From Olsenella sp. KH3B4 (GTDB taxonomy: Bacteria > Actinomycetota > Coriobacteriia > Coriobacteriales > Atopobiaceae): a stretch of DNA of 64,000 bases. The notes beneath the pieces are model-generated. The model saw only the letters and a program-made list of their open reading frames with translations. It did not search any database and was not told the DNA's origin. The translations under genes were made by a program, and so were the position numbers. The DNA is taken from positions 1-64,000 of the forward strand of contig FOHD01000004.1 in the NCBI GenBank assembly GCA_900111695.1, read 5' to 3'. Every line of letters begins with the position of its first letter. Positions within the stretch are counted from its first letter, which is position 1. Shown in pieces: positions 59,987 to 64,000 of the stretch.

Positions 59987-61100
59987 TCTTGAGGTGGCAA
60001 TTGCTGCCGGAGGTACTGCAGGTCACATCAACCCGGCGCTCGCGCTGGCCGAGGAGCTCTCGTCCCGCGGCCACCACGTGCGCTTCTTTGGTCAGAGCGC
60101 CAAGCTCGAGGGGACGCTCGTCCCGCAGGCGGGCTTCGAGCTCGAGCCCATTCACGTGACCGGCTTCGATCGCTCGCGGCCCTGGACGCTCGTCTCGGCC
60201 CTGGTGCGTGAGGGGAAGGCCTCCTCGCGGGTGGGGGAGGTCTTTGCCGAGAAGGGCGTCCCAGACGTTGCCGTGGGCTTTGGCGCCTACGTGGAGCTCG
60301 CCCTCATGGACCGCTGCCGCAAGCTGCACGTCCCCTACGTGCTTCACGAGCAGAACTCGGTTCCGGGACTTGCCAACAAGACGCTCGCACCCCACGCGCG
60401 CTACGTGTGCGTGTCGCTTCCGCAGGCGCGTGCCGCCTTCGAGGGGCACGCTCACGGCGACGACGCCATTGTGCTCACGGGCAACCCCGTGCGCCAGAGC
60501 GTCCTGGGTGCCTCGCGCGAGGCGGGACGTGCGGCTTTCTCCATCCCCGAGGACGCCACGATGCTTCTGGTCTTTGGCGGAAGCCTGGGTGCCGCTCACG
60601 TGAACGAGGCCGTCACGCGTCTCAAGGAGCGCCTGCTCGCCAACTCCAAGCTCTATGTGGTGCACTCCACGGGCAAGGAGCTCTACGACAGCGTGACGTC
60701 CTCCCTTGGCCTTACGGACGCCGAGCGCGAGCGCTGGCAGATCGTGCCCTACATCTCCAACATGGGCGAGGCCCTCGCGGCGGCAGACCTCGTGGTCTCC
60801 CGCGCCGGCGCCTCCTCCATTGCCGAGATCGCCGCGCTTGCCGTGCCGAGCGTCCTCGTGCCCTATCCGCTTGCCACGGGCGACCACCAGACCACCAACG
60901 CGCACTACCTGGTGGACGCCGGAGCGGCAGACCTCTTCGCCGATGACTCCATCGACGGCGACGACTTTGCCCATGACCTTCTCGACCTTGTGGGTAACGC
61001 CGAGAGGCGCGAGCGCATGCGGGAGTGCGCGCGCGGCCTTGGCCAGGACCGTGCGGCTGCCAAGCTGGCCGACGTGGTGGAGCGCGCGGCTGCTCGCTAG
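59964..61100 (+). CDS. murG: UDP-N-acetylglucosamine--lipid I GlcNAc transferase
   Basis: A 378-residue GT-B glycosyltransferase converting lipid I to lipid II. IAAGGTAGHINPALALAEEL is the first glycine-rich loop, LHEQNSVPGLANKTLAP and LLVFGGSLGAAHVNEAV are next, and the donor site has VVSRAGASSIAEIAALAVPS and YPLATGDHQTTNAHYLVDAG. ATG 59964 overlaps ftsW by 23 bases and has GGAAGAGGGG upstream. A gap of 153 bases follows, with a weak TAGAGT -10 at 61182. Confidence 0.94.
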   Translation: MAGVAGTSLEVAIAAGGTAGHINPALALAEELSSRGHHVRFFGQSAKLEGTLVPQAGFELEPIHVTGFDRSRPWTLVSALVREGKASSRVGEVFAEKGVPDVAVGFGAYVELALMDRCRKLHVPYVLHEQNSVPGLANKTLAPHARYVCVSLPQARAAFEGHAHGDDAIVLTGNPVRQSVLGASREAGRAAFSIPEDATMLLVFGGSLGAAHVNEAVTRLKERLLANSKLYVVHSTGKELYDSVTSSLGLTDAERERWQIVPYISNMGEALAAADLVVSRAGASSIAEIAALAVPSVLVPYPLATGDHQTTNAHYLVDAGAADLFADDSIDGDDFAHDLLDLVGNAERRERMRECARGLGQDRAAAKLADVVERAAAR

Positions 61101-61253
61101 GCGAGTGCGTTTGCCTTTGCGGCATGCCTGCGGAGTCCGTGGCGGCTTGACGCCGTGGGGCGCGACGGGTCGCCCATGGGCTAGAGTGAATGGGTTAGGC
61201 GAACCAGTTTCTGCGGCGGGTCTTCTCGCCGCGCACCTTTGGAAGGGGAAGCC

Positions 61254-62711
61254 ATGGCAGACATCGTGGAGAAGTCCGGCGAAGATGCCGTCGAGAAGGG
61301 CAAGACCATTGCGAGCGCCCACTTCGTGGGCATTGGCGGTGCGGGCATGAGCGGCATCGCCCTCGTGCTCAACAAGCGCGGCTGCAAGGTTACCGGCTCC
61401 GACCTCAAGAGCTCCCACTACGTGCGCGAGCTTGAGGACGCGGGTATCGACGTGACCATTGGCCATGACGCTGCGACCATCGACCGCGTCTCTCCCGAGG
61501 TCGTGGTGACCTCGAGCGCCATCCCCGAGACCAACCCCGAGGTCGTTCGTGCCCGCGAGCTGGACATTCCCATCTGGCCGCGCGCCAAGATGCTCTCGTA
61601 CCTCTCCAATAACGCCATCACCGTTGCCGTTGCCGGCACGCACGGCAAGACCACCACGTCGTCCATGATCGCAACGATGCTCGACCGTCTTGGCTGGGAC
61701 CCCTCGTTCCTCATTGGCGGTGTGGTAGAGGGCTACGACACCAACGGCCGGAACGGTGAGGGCGGCTACTTTGTCTGCGAGGCGGACGAGTCCGACGGCT
61801 CCTTCCTCTACCTCAACCCCAACGTGGTGGTTGTCACCAACATCGAGGCCGACCACCTCGACCACTACGGCACCCTCGAGAACATCGAGAAGACCTTCTG
61901 CACCTTCATGGGCCTGGTTGGCGAGGACGGCACTGTTGTCGTGAACGGCGACAATCCCCACTACGTGGAGCTTGCCCGCTCGACCGGCCGTCACGTGGTA
62001 ACCTACGGCTTCGACAAGGGCAACGACTACGTCTGCACCCCCGAGGAGGGGCTGGCGCCGCACCGCCTGGCCATGCGCTTCTCCGTGAAGGCTCCCTCCG
62101 GCGTCTCGGTCGACGTGACCATCAAGTCGAACCCCGGCCGCCACAACATGGCAAACGCGACGGCCGCCATCGCCGTGGCCGACGTCCTGGGAGCAGACCT
62201 TACCCAGGCGGCCGAGAAGCTCTCCGAGTTCAAGGGGGCGCGCAGGCGCTTCACCCACGTGGGCGACATCGATGGCGTCACCGTGGTGGACGACTACGGC
62301 CACCATCCCACCGAGATTGCCGCCACGCTCGACGCCGCCTCGCGGCTGGGCTTCGACCGCATTGTCTGCGTGTTCCAGCCGCACCGCTACAGCCGCACCA
62401 AGGCGCTCGAGCCGCTCTTTGCGCATGCCTTTGACAAGGTGGACGTCCTGCGCGTGATGGACGTGTTCTCGGCAGGCGAGATGCCCATTCCGGGCATCTC
62501 CGGCAAGACCGTCTCGTCCCAGGTCGAGGCGGCGGGCACGGTGCCCGACGTGGCCTATGTCCCCAACCGCCACGAGCTCATCCAGAACCTCTGCGACACC
62601 TGCCGTCCGGGCGACCTGCTCATCACGCAGGGCGCGGGCGACGTTACCCAGATTGGCCCCGCGTTCATTGCCGCCATGCGCGAGCGTGACGAGAAGAAAG
62701 ACGAGAGGTAG
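61254..62711 (+). CDS. murC: UDP-N-acetylmuramate--L-alanine ligase
   Basis: A 485-residue Mur ligase, the first amino-acid adding step. FVGIGGAGMSGIALVLNKRG, the ATP loop VAVAGTHGKTTTSSMIATML, EADESDGSFLYLNPNVVVVT and VVDDYGHHPTEIAATLDAA are characteristic. ATG 61254 follows GGAAGGGGAAGCC; a TTG at 61239 is less likely. It follows murG as in the usual dcw order and is two bases from murB. Confidence 0.96.
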   Translation: MADIVEKSGEDAVEKGKTIASAHFVGIGGAGMSGIALVLNKRGCKVTGSDLKSSHYVRELEDAGIDVTIGHDAATIDRVSPEVVVTSSAIPETNPEVVRARELDIPIWPRAKMLSYLSNNAITVAVAGTHGKTTTSSMIATMLDRLGWDPSFLIGGVVEGYDTNGRNGEGGYFVCEADESDGSFLYLNPNVVVVTNIEADHLDHYGTLENIEKTFCTFMGLVGEDGTVVVNGDNPHYVELARSTGRHVVTYGFDKGNDYVCTPEEGLAPHRLAMRFSVKAPSGVSVDVTIKSNPGRHNMANATAAIAVADVLGADLTQAAEKLSEFKGARRRFTHVGDIDGVTVVDDYGHHPTEIAATLDAASRLGFDRIVCVFQPHRYSRTKALEPLFAHAFDKVDVLRVMDVFSAGEMPIPGISGKTVSSQVEAAGTVPDVAYVPNRHELIQNLCDTCRPGDLLITQGAGDVTQIGPAFIAAMRERDEKKDER

Positions 62712-62713
62712 GC

Positions 62714-63628
62714 GTGAGCGTCTTCAACGCATACATGAGCCTCTCAGGGGCCATTGACGCAGACGTGATTCGTGGCGAGCGGCTCTCCCACCGCACGACG
62801 TACCGCATCGGCGGGCCCGCCGCGCTGTTCGTGTGCGCCAACACCTACGAGGCCCTGCTCAAGACCGTCGAGGTCCTGCGTGCCGAGCGCGTGCCCTGGG
62901 TCGTCATGGGCAAGGGCTCCAACATTCTTGCCGCCGACGCCGGCTACGACGGCTGTGTCATCACGCTGGGCCGCGAGTTCTCGCGCATGAGCTTTGCCGA
63001 GGACGGCCACGTGACGGCAGGTGCCGCCCTTCCGCTCTCGAAGCTCGTCTCTGAGGCCATGAAGCGCTCGCTGACGGGTCTCGAGTTCTGCGCCGGCATC
63101 CCCGGCACCGTGGGTGGGGCCGTCTCGATGGACGCGGGGACCCGCCACGAGTGGGTGGGCGCCGTCATCGAGGACGTGGTGAGCCTGCGGCCGGGCAAGG
63201 GGCTGGTGCGCCACGCCGCCTCCGAGGTCGAGTGGGGCTACCGCGTGACCTCGCTTCCCACCACCGAGATTGTCCTCGAGGCCACGTTCCGTCTTCAGCC
63301 GGGCAACCATGACGCCATCGCGCATGACGTGGAGGAGAGGCTGCGCCGTCGCAGCCAGTCTCAGCCCATGGGAAGGCCCTGCTGCGGCTCGGTCTTCAGG
63401 AACCCGGGCTCGCGTTCCGCTGCGGTCATGATCGAGGCCTGCGGCCTCAAGGGCTACCGCGTGGGTGGGGCAGTGGTCTCTGACGTCCACGCCAACTTCA
63501 TCGTGAACGACGGCGGCGCGCATGCCCACGACGTGGTGGAGGTCATGCGCCACGTCCACGATGCCGTGCGCGACAAGTATGAGATTGACCTCCAGCCCGA
63601 GGTCAAGCTGCTCGGGTTTGGGGCATAG
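62714..63628 (+). CDS. murB: UDP-N-acetylenolpyruvoylglucosamine reductase
   Basis: A 304-residue FAD enzyme that reduces enolpyruvyl-UDP-GlcNAc. TTYRIGGPAALFVCANTYE and VMGKGSNILAADAGYDG form the FAD-binding part; GLEFCAGIPGTVGGAVSMDA and CCGSVFRNPGSRSAA contain active-site residues (Ser in GSVFRNP), and EACGLKGYRVGGAVVS with a late NDGGA confirm the type II MurB form. Start GTG 62714 is two bases after murC. Confidence 0.95.
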   Translation: MSVFNAYMSLSGAIDADVIRGERLSHRTTYRIGGPAALFVCANTYEALLKTVEVLRAERVPWVVMGKGSNILAADAGYDGCVITLGREFSRMSFAEDGHVTAGAALPLSKLVSEAMKRSLTGLEFCAGIPGTVGGAVSMDAGTRHEWVGAVIEDVVSLRPGKGLVRHAASEVEWGYRVTSLPTTEIVLEATFRLQPGNHDAIAHDVEERLRRRSQSQPMGRPCCGSVFRNPGSRSAAVMIEACGLKGYRVGGAVVSDVHANFIVNDGGAHAHDVVEVMRHVHDAVRDKYEIDLQPEVKLLGFGA

Positions 63629-63640
63629 GGAGAGCACGGC

Positions 63641-64000
63641 ATGGCGTCAGACGAGAGAAGAAGGCCAACGGCGCGCAAGGCGACGAGGCGGCCAACGCAG
63701 GGGCGTCCCGCTCGCCCCTCGCGCCCTACCCCCGCACCGCGTGTCCGTGCCGCGCGTCCAACGCGAGCTCCCAAACCCTCCCCAAAGCCTGAGCGCAGGT
63801 CTAAGGCCGCGCCAAGGCCCAATCCGGCGAGGCCTGTCTCGACGTCGGGGTCCAGGCGGGAGCGACTGTCTGCCCTCCGGCCGCAGAGGGCACCTCGGCC
63901 ACAGGGCGGGCGTGAGGCCAGAGAGGCGCGCGCACGAGAGGTTCGCACCGCGGATGCCATGGGCATTGCCCTGCGCGTCGCGATTGTCGTTGGTCTTGTC
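63641..64000 (+). CDS. ftsQ: FtsQ-like cell division protein (N-terminal part, runs off the window)
   Basis: The frame is open from ATG 63641 to the right edge (120 codons). The first ~100 residues are extremely basic and Pro/Arg-rich (ARPSRPTPAPRVRAARPTRA), and a membrane segment begins near residue 108 (ALRVAIVVGLV). A long basic cytoplasmic tail, single membrane anchor and position right after murB fit FtsQ/DivIB; the POTRA domain would lie outside. GGGAGAGCACGGC precedes the ATG. Confidence 0.7.
   Translation, partial: MASDERRRPTARKATRRPTQGRPARPSRPTPAPRVRAARPTRAPKPSPKPERRSKAAPRPNPARPVSTSGSRRERLSALRPQRAPRPQGGREAREARAREVRTADAMGIALRVAIVVGLV

Noticed and set aside
59604..62573. A ~990-codon minus-strand frame opposite ftsW-murG-murC
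   Set aside because: Same cause: a mirror of well-identified dcw genes, with no start context or recognisable domain.

Overview
The window is one continuous stretch of a high-G+C, densely coded bacterial chromosome. Gene content and order point to the actinobacterial class Coriobacteriia, most likely an Olsenella/Atopobium-like member (inference from synteny and protein flavour, not from a marker gene). Supporting signs are many GTG/TTG starts, long co-directional operons with 1-14 bp overlaps, -10 boxes of the form GCTAnnAT, an IS21-type IstB end, and a division/cell-wall cluster. Almost everything reads on the + strand; only an MFS transporter and a C26-type amidotransferase are on the - strand. 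I saw no rRNA or tRNA genes and no CRISPR array.

Layout. 0-1.2 kb: the right end of an IS21-family element (istB tail) abutting the C-terminal remnant of a surface/NlpC-like protein. 1.4-6.1 kb: the arginine/ornithine operon argC-argJ-argB-argD. 6.4-18.6 kb: mixed housekeeping and accessory genes: UMF1-like MFS, zinc-dependent phospholipase-like protein, Vsr endonuclease, metallophosphatase, UDG-superfamily glycosylase, an SGNH-hydrolase/GNAT fusion, a glutathionylspermidine-synthase-like ATP-grasp protein, dGTPase, GATase and RarA. 18.8-24.3 kb: a lipoprotein, a Tat/lipobox GH3 enzyme and an ABC exporter. 24.7-26.6 kb: DUF948-like protein, RsbW-like anti-sigma factor and SigB/SigF-type sigma factor, with overlapping starts. 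26.8-36.1 kb: AI-2E transporter-alaS-ruvX-mltG-yqeG-aroK-(divergent aroB)-pepP. 36.7-40.5 kb: a mannose-family PTS (EIIAB, IIC, IID) with two DUF956-type genes, sitting between pepP and efp. 40.7-47.1 kb: efp, asp23/gls24, nusB, xseB, tlyA, nadK, recN and a bacterial PARG. 47.5-50.1 kb: pyrG and a Xer recombinase. 50.5-64 kb: the dcw cluster mraZ-rsmH-ftsL-ftsI-murF-mraY-murD-ftsW-murG-murC-murB-ftsQ (cut by the window edge). murE is absent from its usual place between ftsI and murF.

How the genes work together. The arg operon makes ornithine by the acetyl-cycle, with ArgJ recycling the acetyl group. Several DNA-maintenance genes are scattered through the window (vsr, glycosylase, rarA, dGTPase, ruvX, xseB, recN, PARG, xer). 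The PTS block is a self-contained sugar-uptake cassette with its own A+T-richer promoter region and terminator. The dcw block carries peptidoglycan precursor synthesis and septation functions in nearly continuous overlap.

The most unexplained structure lies between genes. At least five kinds of dispersed palindromic or unit repeats occupy the intergenic gaps: a perfect 31-bp palindrome (2 copies), a ~93-nt palindrome (3 copies, flanked by ~60-nt GGCGCC-containing units), a ~110-nt palindrome (2 copies in opposite orientation), and two further long palindromes seen once each. Other points worth attention are an AroB homologue that has lost the catalytic and metal-binding motifs, the SGNH-GNAT fusion beside an ATP-grasp gene, a PARG translationally overlapped with recN, an apparently leaderless rarA, and a mraZ promoter with four GTGT boxes spaced exactly 10 bp apart.
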